Shown: piece by piece, positions 26,997 through 35,247 of the stretch
Layout: every line of letters starts with the position of its first letter
Position numbering within the stretch: position 1 is the first letter of the stretch
NCBI RefSeq assembly: GCF_002022275.1
Contig: NZ_MSDF01000031.1
Span: 38,656 to 102,655, forward strand
DNA: 64,000 bases
From: Pseudomonas fluorescens
Lineage (GTDB): Bacteria > Pseudomonadota > Gammaproteobacteria > Pseudomonadales > Pseudomonadaceae
Direction: 5' to 3'
Program-made: the position numbers and the translations under genes
The notes under the pieces: generated by a model
What the model was told of the DNA's origin: nothing
Databases searched by the model: none
Seen by the model: the letters and a program-made list of their open reading frames with translations, nothing else

Positions 26997-27764
26997 TCAA
27001 AAGCGATACATGTACCACAGTCGCAGTGAGCTCGTGGTGGCTCGCTCCACTATCGGGCTGTCTTCTATTTCACTGCCCAGGCGCGTGGCACTCAGGTCCA
27101 GGTTCACATGCTGATTGGCATCCAGCTTGTAGCCAATGCGTATGCCGGCCTCCAGGTTGACCGTGGCGTCGCCCTCGTAGGCGCTGCGTGACGCGGTGGC
27201 TTCGCTGTTGCGTACGCCGTAGTAGTAAGACACGTAGTCTTCATCCACGCGCACCGCGGCCAGGCGTGGGGTGAAGTCGAAGTCGTTGACGGTAAAACGT
27301 CGTTCCACTGCAAACCTCAGTGTTTGCCCGTTGCTATTGCCTGAGACATCACTTGCCCATTGAGCGGAGAACTGCGCTATTGGGCTCGCCCAAATCGCCT
27401 TGGCGCCCAACCAGACGCCGGGATCCCGGTCGTGCATGCCGTCGAGGTCGTTGGAGTCTGACGCATCGTAGCCTTCGCCTATCCCATAGCGGGCTTGCAG
27501 GCGAAAGGAGAGTGCATTATCGCTGGGTATCTTGAAGTCAATGCCAGGGCCCATCACGCTGAACCAGCGACTTTCATAAGACACCACAGGTAACACTTGG
27601 GCGTCGTCGTCCAGGCCGCGATAAGCCGAATTGTCTACGGCTGCCCCCAGGCCCAACCCCCAGCGCGATTGTGTGTCTTGTTCCGTGGCCGCCAAAGCCG
27701 GGCCAGGCTCGAATGCAAGGCTGGCCAGCAGCAGCGTGCTGATCAACGACGGCACGGTACTCAC
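26997..27764 (-). CDS. MipA/OmpV-family outer-membrane protein
   Basis: An outer-membrane barrel of the MipA/OmpV family. The mature part has WGLGLGAAVDNSAYRGLDDDAQVLPVVSYE split by the family motif, and a C-terminus SLRLWYMYRF ending in Phe as needed for BAM insertion. The start is uncertain. GTG at 27764 places a signal-like hydrophobic segment (LISTLLLASLAFEPGPALAA) at the N-terminus and gives 255 residues, but it lacks a good ribosome-binding site. The open frame continues to a TTG at 27884. Confidence 0.78.
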   Translation of the reverse strand: MSTVPSLISTLLLASLAFEPGPALAATEQDTQSRWGLGLGAAVDNSAYRGLDDDAQVLPVVSYESRWFSVMGPGIDFKIPSDNALSFRLQARYGIGEGYDASDSNDLDGMHDRDPGVWLGAKAIWASPIAQFSAQWASDVSGNSNGQTLRFAVERRFTVNDFDFTPRLAAVRVDEDYVSYYYGVRNSEATASRSAYEGDATVNLEAGIRIGYKLDANQHVNLDLSATRLGSEIEDSPIVERATTSSLRLWYMYRF

Positions 27765-28009
27765 CGGCAAAGAGTCAGTGTTGCCAGGCGATCTGTATCT
27801 TTTTCCAGCTTCGATAGCGGACGGTAAGTGGCGGGGCCGGGATTTGAGCAGGGTGGGGAGTGTTTTTGAGTTCAACGCCGTCAATCCTATTGGAGAGGTT
27901 CGAGGCGGAGTATGTCGGGCAGTGTTTAAGACGGATTTATGGGGATTAATAGTTTATTAAAACCCATCACTCTCATTCTGTTACAGATAACCCGCTGCCG
28001 GACGCTGAA

Positions 28010-28026
28010 TTTAAGACTTTCTTAAA
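28010..28026 (+). promoter_or_regulatory. PmrA-like direct repeat in promoter
   Basis: TTTAAG-N5-CTTAAA, one base off the PmrA box YTTAAK-N5-YTTAAK, with TATACC 5 bp downstream as a -10. It lies 46 bp before the small receiver-like gene. Otherwise the 27765-28071 gap holds nothing recognised. Confidence 0.4.
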
Positions 28027-28071
28027 ACCTTATACCTGACCATGCGTGAACGTTGCTTGTGAGGACAGGGT

Positions 28072-28434
28072 ATGAGGTTTCTGATCGTTGAAAGTGATGG
28101 GCATGTACGCCGTCGATTGTTGCAATCGCTGTCAGGGAAGGGGTGTCTTGTAGACATGGTCTTCAATATGGAAGACGCCTTCATATTGTTTGAGCGATTT
28201 ACCTATTCCGTGATCATTATCGGCTCGGGCTTCTCTGACCATTGCACGGGCGCTATGCTCAGGGCCGTGCGAGGCAGCGCGTCAATGCGTTCCATATTGA
28301 TGCGCACCGCCAATGCGTCTGTCGCAATGCACAGCCCTGTTCTGGAGGCTGACGGTTATCTCGATGTCACTCTTTGTGAAGAACAGATGAGTGCAGTCTG
28401 GGCCGCGCTAGCGCGAGGAAAGGCCCCGGTTTAG
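28072..28434 (+). CDS. Stand-alone degenerate receiver protein (120 aa)
   Basis: An OmpR-type receiver domain without output domain. The beta-1 acidic patch is reduced (FLIVESDGHVRRRL), the phospho-acceptor position reads VIIIGSG so Gly51 replaces Asp, and the conserved Lys after beta-5 is missing (ADGYLDVTLCEEQ). Thr79 of the beta-4 switch is kept. The protein cannot be phosphorylated in the usual way and may be an allosteric partner. Its stop overlaps the convergent TetR stop by 4 bp. A PmrA-like box lies in its promoter. Confidence 0.7.
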   Translation: MRFLIVESDGHVRRRLLQSLSGKGCLVDMVFNMEDAFILFERFTYSVIIIGSGFSDHCTGAMLRAVRGSASMRSILMRTANASVAMHSPVLEADGYLDVTLCEEQMSAVWAALARGKAPV

Positions 28435-29018
28435 ATGCGCCGCATACCCGACAATACCAGCGTGATGATCTGCCGCAGCATTGTCTCCTGGTCGATGTGG
28501 GCTGTTTGAGCCACCAGTGTTGGATGGTGATACGCGGCCGTCGTGGTGTAGAGCAGCCGGGCATTACAGTTCGCGTCGCCACTGAACTCAGCCCCGGCTT
28601 CCTGGAAGAGGGCGCCCAGCTGGTTCAACAGGCTGTTGAGGTGGGCGATGATGAACGGTTTTTCCAGCGCTGCAGCTATATCAAAGGCACGATGCGGTTC
28701 CGGGTCGTCCAAAGCGCGTTTACGTTTCATCTGATAAAGCCTCACCAGCCATTCGCTCATCCGTGTTGTCGGGTCGCCCGCTGCAGACACAACGGTTATG
28801 AGCGTCTGTTCGATTTCGCACAGCCATCGTTCGGTCACTGCATCCAGTAGCGCCGCTTTGTCCGCAAAATGTGCATACAGCGCAGCATGGCTGACGCCCA
28901 ATTCCTTGGCGACGTCGGTGAGGCGAACCTTATCCACGCCGAGCAGGCGCATGCGCGTCAGGGCGACGTCAATTGCTCTGTTTTTTATCTCCTCGGCGGA
29001 CAGTCCGGTACGCGGCAT
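28431..29018 (-). CDS. TetR-family transcriptional regulator
   Basis: A 195-residue repressor. The helix-turn-helix is RMRLLGVDKVRLTDVAKELGVSHAALYAHFADKAALLDAVTERW, with a TetR_C-like helical domain after it. It is divergent from the aldo/keto reductase gene. A near-perfect 31-bp nested palindrome lies 33 bp before its start and is the probable shared operator. Confidence 0.9.
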   Translation of the reverse strand: MPRTGLSAEEIKNRAIDVALTRMRLLGVDKVRLTDVAKELGVSHAALYAHFADKAALLDAVTERWLCEIEQTLITVVSAAGDPTTRMSEWLVRLYQMKRKRALDDPEPHRAFDIAAALEKPFIIAHLNSLLNQLGALFQEAGAEFSGDANCNARLLYTTTAAYHHPTLVAQTAHIDQETMLRQIITLVLSGMRRI

Positions 29019-29050
29019 TTTTCACATCCCTGATTGACAATAATAAAAGT

Positions 29051-29081
29051 TACATTTTACATTAAATGTAATCTGTAACAA
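29051..29081. promoter_or_regulatory. Nested palindromic operator between tetR and the aldo/keto reductase gene
   Basis: An inner perfect 15-bp palindrome TTACATTAAATGTAA (29059-29073) is flanked by GTTACA and TGTAAC at equal distance, so 14 of 15 position pairs except the two spacer pairs are symmetric around 29066. Its size and place fit a TetR dimer-pair site. Confidence 0.7.
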
Positions 29082-29138
29082 GCGATCGCTCTGAATCGCT
29101 TGAACCAACGCGTGATTTTATTGAGCAGGGGTGTCGCG

Positions 29139-30125
29139 ATGACTGAAATGACAACGAGAAGATTGGGCAAAAACGGCCCTGTTGTCTCAGCACTTGGAAT
29201 GGGCTGCATGGCGTTTCGAATGGGCGATGACGAGACTGAAAGGGGCGCTGTGAGGACCCTTCAATCCGCCCTCGATTCAGGCTTTTCGTTTCTGAATACG
29301 GGCGATTTTTATGGCAGCGGGCAAAGCGAGATGCTGGTCGGACGAGCCCTGAAGGGGCGTCGTGATGACGCATTTTTGAGCGTGAAATGCGGCGCGCAAG
29401 TGGATCCGAATGGCCGCATCATCGGTCTCGATGGGCGCCCCAACTCCATCAAAAACTTCGCCGCCTACTCGTTGAAGCGACTGGGCGTAGACGTTATCGA
29501 CATGTATCAGCCCGGACGCGCTGACCCGGACGTGCCGTACGAGGAGACCATCGGCGCGATTGCCGACCTGATAAACGATGGCAAGGTGCGTTACCTGGGT
29601 GTATCCGAGGTGGGCGCCGACCTGTTACGCCGCGCCCACGCCGTGCATCCCGTGACTGCCCTGGAAATTGAATATTCGCTGGCCAGCCGTTTTATCGAGC
29701 GGGACATTCTGCCGACAGCGCGCGAACTTGGCATTGGCGTTGTGGCTTATCGGATTCTGGCAGAGGGAATGCTGGGGGGTAATTTGCCGCAAGGGCAGCC
29801 GCCCGCAGACTCGAAATTCCTCGCCCCGCGTATGCACGGCGACAATTACACGCGCAATATGGCCACGGCTCAGGTGCTCGAAGCCATGGCCGTATCTAAA
29901 GGCTTCACCGCAGCTCAACTGGCCGTGGCCTGGGTGCTCTCGCGTGGCGACGATATCGTGCCGCTTGCCGGCATCAATCGCCCCTCTCGCATCAGCGACA
30001 ACCTCAGAGCATTGGAGGTGAAGTTCACTGCGCTGGAGGCCTCGCAATTGGAAAGCGCCTTTGCTCCGGACGCGGTAGTGGGCTTGCGTTACCCGGAATT
30101 TGTCCTGAAATGGGCCGCACAATGA
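29139..30125 (+). CDS. Aldo/keto reductase
   Basis: A 328-residue NADPH-dependent reductase of the AKR family with long-form N-terminus (TTRRLGKNGPVVSALGMGCMAF). Motifs are FLNTGDFYGSGQSEMLVG (catalytic Asp/Tyr), LSVKCGAQ (Lys), DVIDMYQPGRADPDVPYE (where the usual His is replaced in DMYQPGR), and VPLAGINRPSRISDN (cofactor). The replacement of the conserved His by Gln suggests altered substrate use. ATG 29139 follows AGGGG. The next gene overlaps its stop (ATGA). Likely repressed by the divergent TetR. Confidence 0.85.
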   Translation: MTEMTTRRLGKNGPVVSALGMGCMAFRMGDDETERGAVRTLQSALDSGFSFLNTGDFYGSGQSEMLVGRALKGRRDDAFLSVKCGAQVDPNGRIIGLDGRPNSIKNFAAYSLKRLGVDVIDMYQPGRADPDVPYEETIGAIADLINDGKVRYLGVSEVGADLLRRAHAVHPVTALEIEYSLASRFIERDILPTARELGIGVVAYRILAEGMLGGNLPQGQPPADSKFLAPRMHGDNYTRNMATAQVLEAMAVSKGFTAAQLAVAWVLSRGDDIVPLAGINRPSRISDNLRALEVKFTALEASQLESAFAPDAVVGLRYPEFVLKWAAQ

Positions 30126-30625
30126 GTACCTTCCTGCCCTCTGCGCGTACGTGCGCCATTGTCGCGATCCTCATGTTTGCTCCGGTGGTTGCGTCTTATG
30201 TCTGGCATACAAACCGCGAGTGGCTGGATTACCCGGGGATATTCTTTCACCTGGCTATTTTCCTGTTGGTGCCCCGACTGCCCGCCCCGGACTGGGCGAG
30301 AGCGGCCGGCTATGGCTGGTTGGTATTGGACGTGACGGTCGGGGTGATGACGCTGAACCACGTCCCGGCTGAAATTGCCATGCCGATCCGGTTGGGTGGC
30401 CATATCTTCGCGGGTATCTGGATCGTCAATGTATCGCTGCTGGCGATTCGGCCGATCAAGTTAACGGGTTTTATCGCGGGGGCGTGGTTGTTTTCCTACA
30501 GTTTTGTCTCACCCTTTGTGCCGAAAACAGCGCTGGCACCGACGGCGCTGATGATGCTGCTCTGGCTCGGTTTGATCGCTTGGCATAACGGCTGCGCTCG
30601 TTTAACAAAGGCTGAAGTGCATTGA
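30122..30625 (+). CDS. Small integral membrane protein
   Basis: A 167-residue protein with about five hydrophobic segments (TCAIVAILMFAPVVASYVW, YPGIFFHLAIFLLVPRLP, GYGWLVLDVTVGVMTL, GHIFAGIWIVNVSLLAI, TALMMLLWLGLIAWHNG). No family recognised. ATGA overlap with the aldo/keto reductase stop makes it a coupled second gene of that TetR-controlled operon. Confidence 0.75.
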   Translation: MSTFLPSARTCAIVAILMFAPVVASYVWHTNREWLDYPGIFFHLAIFLLVPRLPAPDWARAAGYGWLVLDVTVGVMTLNHVPAEIAMPIRLGGHIFAGIWIVNVSLLAIRPIKLTGFIAGAWLFSYSFVSPFVPKTALAPTALMMLLWLGLIAWHNGCARLTKAEVH

Positions 30626-30647
30626 CTCGCCGTATTTCGTATCCAAT

Positions 30648-31115
30648 TTATTCATCGTTATTATTGACTGTGTTGAGCAGGAATTTGCCAATCACGTCTT
30701 CAAGCACAAACGAAGACTGAGTGTCATAAATGGTCGAGCCAGCACTCAGTAACGTTGTTTTCTTGCCCATGCTCAGGCCGATGTACTTTTTGCCCACCAG
30801 GCCCGACGTGAGGACTGATGCTGTCGAGTCCGTGGGCAACCCCTCCATGCCCTCGTTCATCTGCATCGTTACACGAGCACTGAAACTGTCAGGATCCAGG
30901 CCGATCGCCGAGACGTGGCCGACGACTACACCGGCCATGCTCACCTTCGCGTTGAGGGTCAAGCCGGCGACACCCTCAAAGTTGGCATACAGTTCAAACG
31001 TCCCGGCCGATGGGCTGGTCGATTTGCCACTCACGCGCAGGGCGAGAAACAATAGAGCCAGGAGACCTGCCAGCAAAAAAAGGCTGACACTGATTCCCTT
31101 CGAGTGTTTTTTCAT
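30648..31115 (-). CDS. Orphan MlaD-like MCE-domain protein
   Basis: A 155-residue protein with an N-terminal membrane anchor (VSLFLLAGLLALLFLALRV) and one MCE domain (FELYANFEGVAGLTLNAKVSMAGVVVGHVSAIGLD split by the family motif, and LTSGLVGKKYIGLSMG). The tail SSFVLEDVIGKFL resembles the MlaD end. MlaD hexamers carry phospholipid across the periplasm with MlaFEB, but no ATPase, permease or MlaC gene is nearby, so this is a second, isolated copy. ATG 31115 matches the MlaD N-terminus. Confidence 0.85.
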   Translation of the reverse strand: MKKHSKGISVSLFLLAGLLALLFLALRVSGKSTSPSAGTFELYANFEGVAGLTLNAKVSMAGVVVGHVSAIGLDPDSFSARVTMQMNEGMEGLPTDSTASVLTSGLVGKKYIGLSMGKKTTLLSAGSTIYDTQSSFVLEDVIGKFLLNTVNNNDE

Positions 31116-31481
31116 GAGTATTTTCCGACCGTGGCGGGTTGCCATTGCAGCATGCAGCAGTCATCAGGTCGTGCCGGGCAGGGGCGCAAGCAGCGAAGTC
31201 AAGCGTGGCGCTCGCGCTTCTCCACCAATGACCTGTTGAGCGATACGTTGTGGGAAAACAAATACCGCGTAAAAACAAAGGGCCATGAACGTAATAATCA
31301 ACGTGAACATGGGCGCAGTTCGGGTATGGATCCGGAGTGTAGCGAGTAGTTTTTAAGGAACTGTTATGGCGATTAGTCACGTATTAAGTGGCTAAGGCAG
31401 GGTTCGCCGAGAGTAATCAGGCATCCTGCGGGGAGGCGTGAATCGCGGTGCTTCTGGAGCAGCGATCCACGCATGAGGCCG
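31116..31481. other. Intergenic region without a recognised gene
   Basis: About 366 bp between the MlaD-like gene and the end of the permease gene. Open frames here have no recognisable protein character. An inverted repeat (GCGTG-A-ATCGC and GCGAT-C-CACGC, about 31436-31473) next to the permease stop may be its terminator, though no T run is visible. Confidence 0.45.
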
Positions 31482-32768
31482 TTAGCGTTTGATCAACAAC
31501 GACAGCATGGCGCTCGCCATGCAAAGCCCTGCAACCACCGGAAAAATGATCGACGTATTACCGGTTGTATCGATCATATGGCCGATGACCGGTTCACCGA
31601 TGCCGGCGAATGCGTAGGACATGGTATTGAGCACGCCCGTAGCGGTGCCGGCCGCGTGGCGGCCGAAAATGTCCGGGCAGAGCGCCCAGAACGATGATGC
31701 GGGCCCGAACACAAAAAAGCCGCAGAGGAACAGCAGGCCAATCGAAAGCATACTTGCGTGCGGGATGAACATCATGAGCATCGCGGTGGCTGACGCGAGG
31801 ATCATGTAGGCGACGATTGCCAGATAGCGCCTGCCGTGAAACACCACGTCGGAAATCCAGCTGTTCGACAGGGCGCCCAACGCCATCCCTATAGGCAGTG
31901 CCACTGTGATCCATTTCGGGTCAATCAACGTTGACGACGTCTTCCAGTCCAGCCCGAGGAAATGTACGGGTACCCAAACCACCAACGCATAGCGCGCGGC
32001 ATTCTGGAAACCGATGGCGAACCCGGCGATATAAAGTCTCCAGTTTCGCAGCACGATCAAATATCGCTGCGTGCTCGTTAAAGCATCCTCAGCCGCCACT
32101 GCTGAGTTTCCATCCGGACGTTCAATTGAGCGCAGGTTTTTGTCTTCGGGACGCTCTGATACAAAAAACCATAAAACGATTGCCCCAAGGAGCATCGACA
32201 AGGGTGCCAGTCTGAAAATCCAGATCCAGTCGAGCTGCATCATGCCCAGAATGGCAAGGGGCAGAACAAATGCGAGCACTGAGGAAAATCCAGAAAACCC
32301 GACATAGATGCCATACACAAAACCGCGATGTTCAACCCCCCACCAATTCGAAAGCAGGCGGCTGCCTGGCGCAAAACCCATGGACTGAAAGTAACCGTTC
32401 GCCCCCCAGGCGAACATAAAAAACCAGAACGAGTGACCGAAACTAAAGACCCAATTTGCCCCCAGCGAGAGAATCGCGCCGGCGATCATCATTCGTTTGC
32501 CGCCGAGTTTGTCGCCCAGGTTCCCGTTAATGAATTGACCGCCCGCGTAGCACCACAACATCGTCGCGCTGATCCAGCCTATTTCGTATTTCGATAAACC
32601 ATAGTCATGCTGTATGCCGGGAATCGCGAAGCCCAAGGTCTGGCGCCCGGTGTAATAGAAGAGATAGCAGAATGTCACACCGATCAATGCACGCCATTTG
32701 TATTGATCAAATGTAGAGAGCCGTGATCTCGGTGTGGATTGCAGGGTATCAACGGTTTTTGTAGGCAT
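31482..32768 (-). CDS. MFS organophosphate-type permease, probable phosphonoacetate transporter
   Basis: A 428-residue, 12-helix transporter of the OPA/GlpT-UhpT branch. It has the N-terminal YYTGRQTLGFAIPGIQHDYGLSKYEIGW region split by the family motif, and NLGDKLGGKRMMI between helices 2 and 3. It directly follows phnA on the same strand. In P. fluorescens 23F the phosphonoacetate locus likewise couples phnA with a GlpT-like permease gene and a LysR regulator, so import of phosphonoacetate is the likely role. Confidence 0.87.
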   Translation of the reverse strand: MPTKTVDTLQSTPRSRLSTFDQYKWRALIGVTFCYLFYYTGRQTLGFAIPGIQHDYGLSKYEIGWISATMLWCYAGGQFINGNLGDKLGGKRMMIAGAILSLGANWVFSFGHSFWFFMFAWGANGYFQSMGFAPGSRLLSNWWGVEHRGFVYGIYVGFSGFSSVLAFVLPLAILGMMQLDWIWIFRLAPLSMLLGAIVLWFFVSERPEDKNLRSIERPDGNSAVAAEDALTSTQRYLIVLRNWRLYIAGFAIGFQNAARYALVVWVPVHFLGLDWKTSSTLIDPKWITVALPIGMALGALSNSWISDVVFHGRRYLAIVAYMILASATAMLMMFIPHASMLSIGLLFLCGFFVFGPASSFWALCPDIFGRHAAGTATGVLNTMSYAFAGIGEPVIGHMIDTTGNTSIIFPVVAGLCMASAMLSLLIKR

Positions 32769-32785
32769 GCCTGTCTCCGAGTGGC

Positions 32786-32850
32786 GCGCAGTCTTTCGCT
32801 GCGCTCACCAGTGTTTGGATTAAGCGAGGGGGGCGCAGTCTTCGCTGCGC
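32786..32850. repeat. Direct repeat of a small hairpin between phnA and the permease gene
   Basis: Two copies of GCGCAG-TCTT(T)CG-CTGCGC, at 32786-32804 and 32833-32850, each able to form a 6-bp stem. They lie in the 97-bp gap of the phn operon and could modulate mRNA stability or partial termination. Confidence 0.5.
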
Positions 32851-32865
32851 TATGGCGTTTTCGGA

Positions 32866-34089
32866 TCAGGCGAGATGGTTGAGTGCGATATCGATAATGT
32901 CGAAGTTGCGCAGGCGCCCCGGATTATCCATGCCGACCAGTTTGCGGTTGAACATCAGCGGCACTTTTTGCTCAGACACGCCACCGTGGGAACGCAAGGG
33001 CACGGTCAGTCCGGACAAGTCGTGTTTGCTGGCAGACGTTCCCAATACCGTCAAGCGCTCTCCAAGCACAACCAGATCGCCAATCCGATCTTCAGGCAAC
33101 TCGAAGCGCTGGCTGGCTTGTGTACGTGTCAGAACGGCCTCGATACCCGCGATGCCGGCAAGAAATTCCATGACGTCGCATTGCTGGGCGGTGTCATTCA
33201 GATACACGGTCGCATAAGAGCCCAATGCACCGTGATGCACGACGTAAGGGTCGGTAATCGGCAGCAGGACGCGTGCGTGTTGCGCGCCATAGCGGGCGTC
33301 CATCAGGTCTTGCAAGAACAAGATATTGGGGCGGCCCACCGCGTCGGTCTTGGCGTTCATGCCGTGATCCGCGGTAATCGCCACGATTGCTCCTGCCTCG
33401 TGATAACGCCGGAAATAACTGTCCATCATGGCGTAGAACTCATTGGCCTGCGGTGTGCCCGGCGCGTGCTTGTGCTGAATGTAGTCGGTCGTGGAGAGGT
33501 ACATGAAGTCCGGGCGCTCATTTGTCAGCAAAGAGAGCCCGGCAGCAAATACGAACTCCGACAGCTGCGCGCTATAGACGGAAGGCACGGGCATGCCAAC
33601 GCGTTCCACAAGGTTCTCGACACCGTGTTCTTCGAGGTTGACCTGATCGGCTTTTTCGGCCGAAAAGCAGATGCCTTTCAGTTGATGCCCCAGCAGGCTG
33701 CGGAGTTTGTCCTTGGCGGTCACCACTGCAACCAACTGACCCGCCTTGGCCATTTCGGCAAGAATGGTCGGGGCGCGGAGGTACTTGGGGTCGTTCATCA
33801 AGACCTCTTCTTGCGCGTCCTGATCAAAGAAGAAGTTGCCGCAGATACCGTGCACGGAAGGTGGTGCGCCGGTAACGATAGACAGATTGTTCGGGTTGGT
33901 GAAGGACGGCACCACGCAGTCACCGGTCAATATTGTGCCGAAGCCGATAAGCTCGGCGAGAAATGGCGCATGTCCGGCTTGAATAGCTTGATTGATGTAT
34001 TCCTGCTCACAGCCGTCCACACAGATAACAATCGTCGGTGTCGAGGGCAGGCGATAGGCGCGGGAATTCACGTTGATAAGTTGAGTCAT
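32866..34089 (-). CDS. phnA: Phosphonoacetate hydrolase
   Basis: A 407-residue zinc enzyme of the alkaline-phosphatase superfamily that cleaves phosphonoacetate to acetate and phosphate. Visible metal and nucleophile motifs are VICVDGCEQEY, the Thr nucleophile segment VVPSFTNPNNLSIVTGAPP, FMYLSTTDYIQHKHAPG, AITADHGMNAK and the late RSHGGVSEQ. Length equals that of PhnA from P. fluorescens 23F. ATG 34089 is preceded by AGAAGG. Expression is likely induced by phosphonoacetate through the divergent LysR protein rather than by phosphate starvation. Confidence 0.95.
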   Translation of the reverse strand: MTQLINVNSRAYRLPSTPTIVICVDGCEQEYINQAIQAGHAPFLAELIGFGTILTGDCVVPSFTNPNNLSIVTGAPPSVHGICGNFFFDQDAQEEVLMNDPKYLRAPTILAEMAKAGQLVAVVTAKDKLRSLLGHQLKGICFSAEKADQVNLEEHGVENLVERVGMPVPSVYSAQLSEFVFAAGLSLLTNERPDFMYLSTTDYIQHKHAPGTPQANEFYAMMDSYFRRYHEAGAIVAITADHGMNAKTDAVGRPNILFLQDLMDARYGAQHARVLLPITDPYVVHHGALGSYATVYLNDTAQQCDVMEFLAGIAGIEAVLTRTQASQRFELPEDRIGDLVVLGERLTVLGTSASKHDLSGLTVPLRSHGGVSEQKVPLMFNRKLVGMDNPGRLRNFDIIDIALNHLA

Positions 34090-34116
34090 GGGCAGGCCTT
34101 CTCTCAGGTTGTTGAG

Positions 34117-34137
34117 CATTCAGCGAGCGCTCGAATG
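34117..34137. promoter_or_regulatory. Candidate PhnR binding site
   Basis: CATTC and GAATG flank the self-complementary core GAGCGCTC in the phnA-phnR divergent gap, 28 bp before phnA. Placement is typical of LysR sites. The symmetry is imperfect by one base. Confidence 0.35.
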
Positions 34138-34258
34138 TGAGGGGTTCGTCACCAGCAAAATGGGTAATCGGTTTCTAAAACCGACAACTCACCGTATTCT
34201 GGGTGCCTACCTCACACAATCGAATAAAAGTCGCGATACCTGTGCGCAGGGCTCACAC

Positions 34259-35158
34259 ATGAGACAAAGACTTCCACCGCTGCACGCGTTGCGTATTTTT
34301 GAAGTGGCCGCCCGTGCCGGCAGCTATTCGGCGGCCGCTCGGGAGCTGAACCTGACTCATGGCGCCGTGAGTCGTCAAATTGCCGCCCTGGAGGACTGGC
34401 TTGGCCAGCCGCTGTTCGTGCGGGACGGACAGAGCATGGTGGCGTCTGCCCATGCCCGAGGGCTCGCGCGGGAAATCAGTGCGGCGTTCGATCACATCGC
34501 GGACGCGGCCGAACGTTACGGCAAGAACCAGCAACTCAAAGTCATTCGGGTTAGTGCCTCCGCCACGGTGGCGATGCGCTGGCTGATCCCCCGGCTGCCG
34601 CTATTCGCCGAGATTTGCCCGGGGGTGGATGTACGGGTTTCGTCCGTTCTTTCGACGCAACCCGAGTTCACCGGAAGTTTCGATGTTGCGATACGTCGCG
34701 CCATACCGCACGGTGGCCAGTTTCAGGCCATACACTTGTTTCGCGAGTCGAATACGGTCATCGCGAGCCCGGCCCTGATTGCCCGCACCGGCGTTCAGAC
34801 GATCGAGCAACTGGCGGCGCAGACCTGGCTGACCACCGAAACCCGGCCAGGTGATTGGGAAAGCTGGTTGGAGAGCGCCGACTGCCCGACGCTTCGCGCA
34901 AATCGAGCGTTGCGCTTCGACCATTTTTTTGTGACGTTGCAGGCCGCCGTGGATGGGCTTGGTTTCGCCATCGGCCCCTTTCCTACGCTTGAAGAAGAAT
35001 GCACCGCCGGGCGTTTGCAGAAGGCTTTTCCCGCAATACGCTCACTTGGCTCAACTTACTATGCATTGGTTCCGCTTGACGCCGACAAGCCCATCCACCT
35101 AAGGGCGTTTGTCGAATGGCTGCAATCATTGAGTGTGGCGGGTGAGGGGGCTCGGTGA
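34259..35158 (+). CDS. phnR: LysR-family regulator of phosphonoacetate use
   Basis: A 299-residue LysR protein of the GcvA-like subgroup. The helix-turn-helix is PPLHALRIFEVAARAGSYSAAARELNLTHGAVSRQIAALE and the effector domain starts near LKVIRVSASATVAMRWL. It is divergent from phnA across 169 bp, the arrangement known for phnR in P. fluorescens 23F. ATG 34259 is chosen because the longer frame has no family similarity. Confidence 0.88.
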   Translation: MRQRLPPLHALRIFEVAARAGSYSAAARELNLTHGAVSRQIAALEDWLGQPLFVRDGQSMVASAHARGLAREISAAFDHIADAAERYGKNQQLKVIRVSASATVAMRWLIPRLPLFAEICPGVDVRVSSVLSTQPEFTGSFDVAIRRAIPHGGQFQAIHLFRESNTVIASPALIARTGVQTIEQLAAQTWLTTETRPGDWESWLESADCPTLRANRALRFDHFFVTLQAAVDGLGFAIGPFPTLEEECTAGRLQKAFPAIRSLGSTYYALVPLDADKPIHLRAFVEWLQSLSVAGEGAR

Positions 35159-35247
35159 GGGGCTCTGTGTATTTCGATTCGGCCGGGGCATCCCGCGTCG
35201 TCTAAAGTCTTGGCGCCTGTGGCCTCACGGCCTTGAACCCGAGGCCA

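Noticed and set aside
31104..31349. 81-codon plus-strand frame in the gap upstream of the MlaD-like gene
   Set aside because: Odd composition, no ribosome-binding site and overlap with the MlaD-like gene on the other strand.
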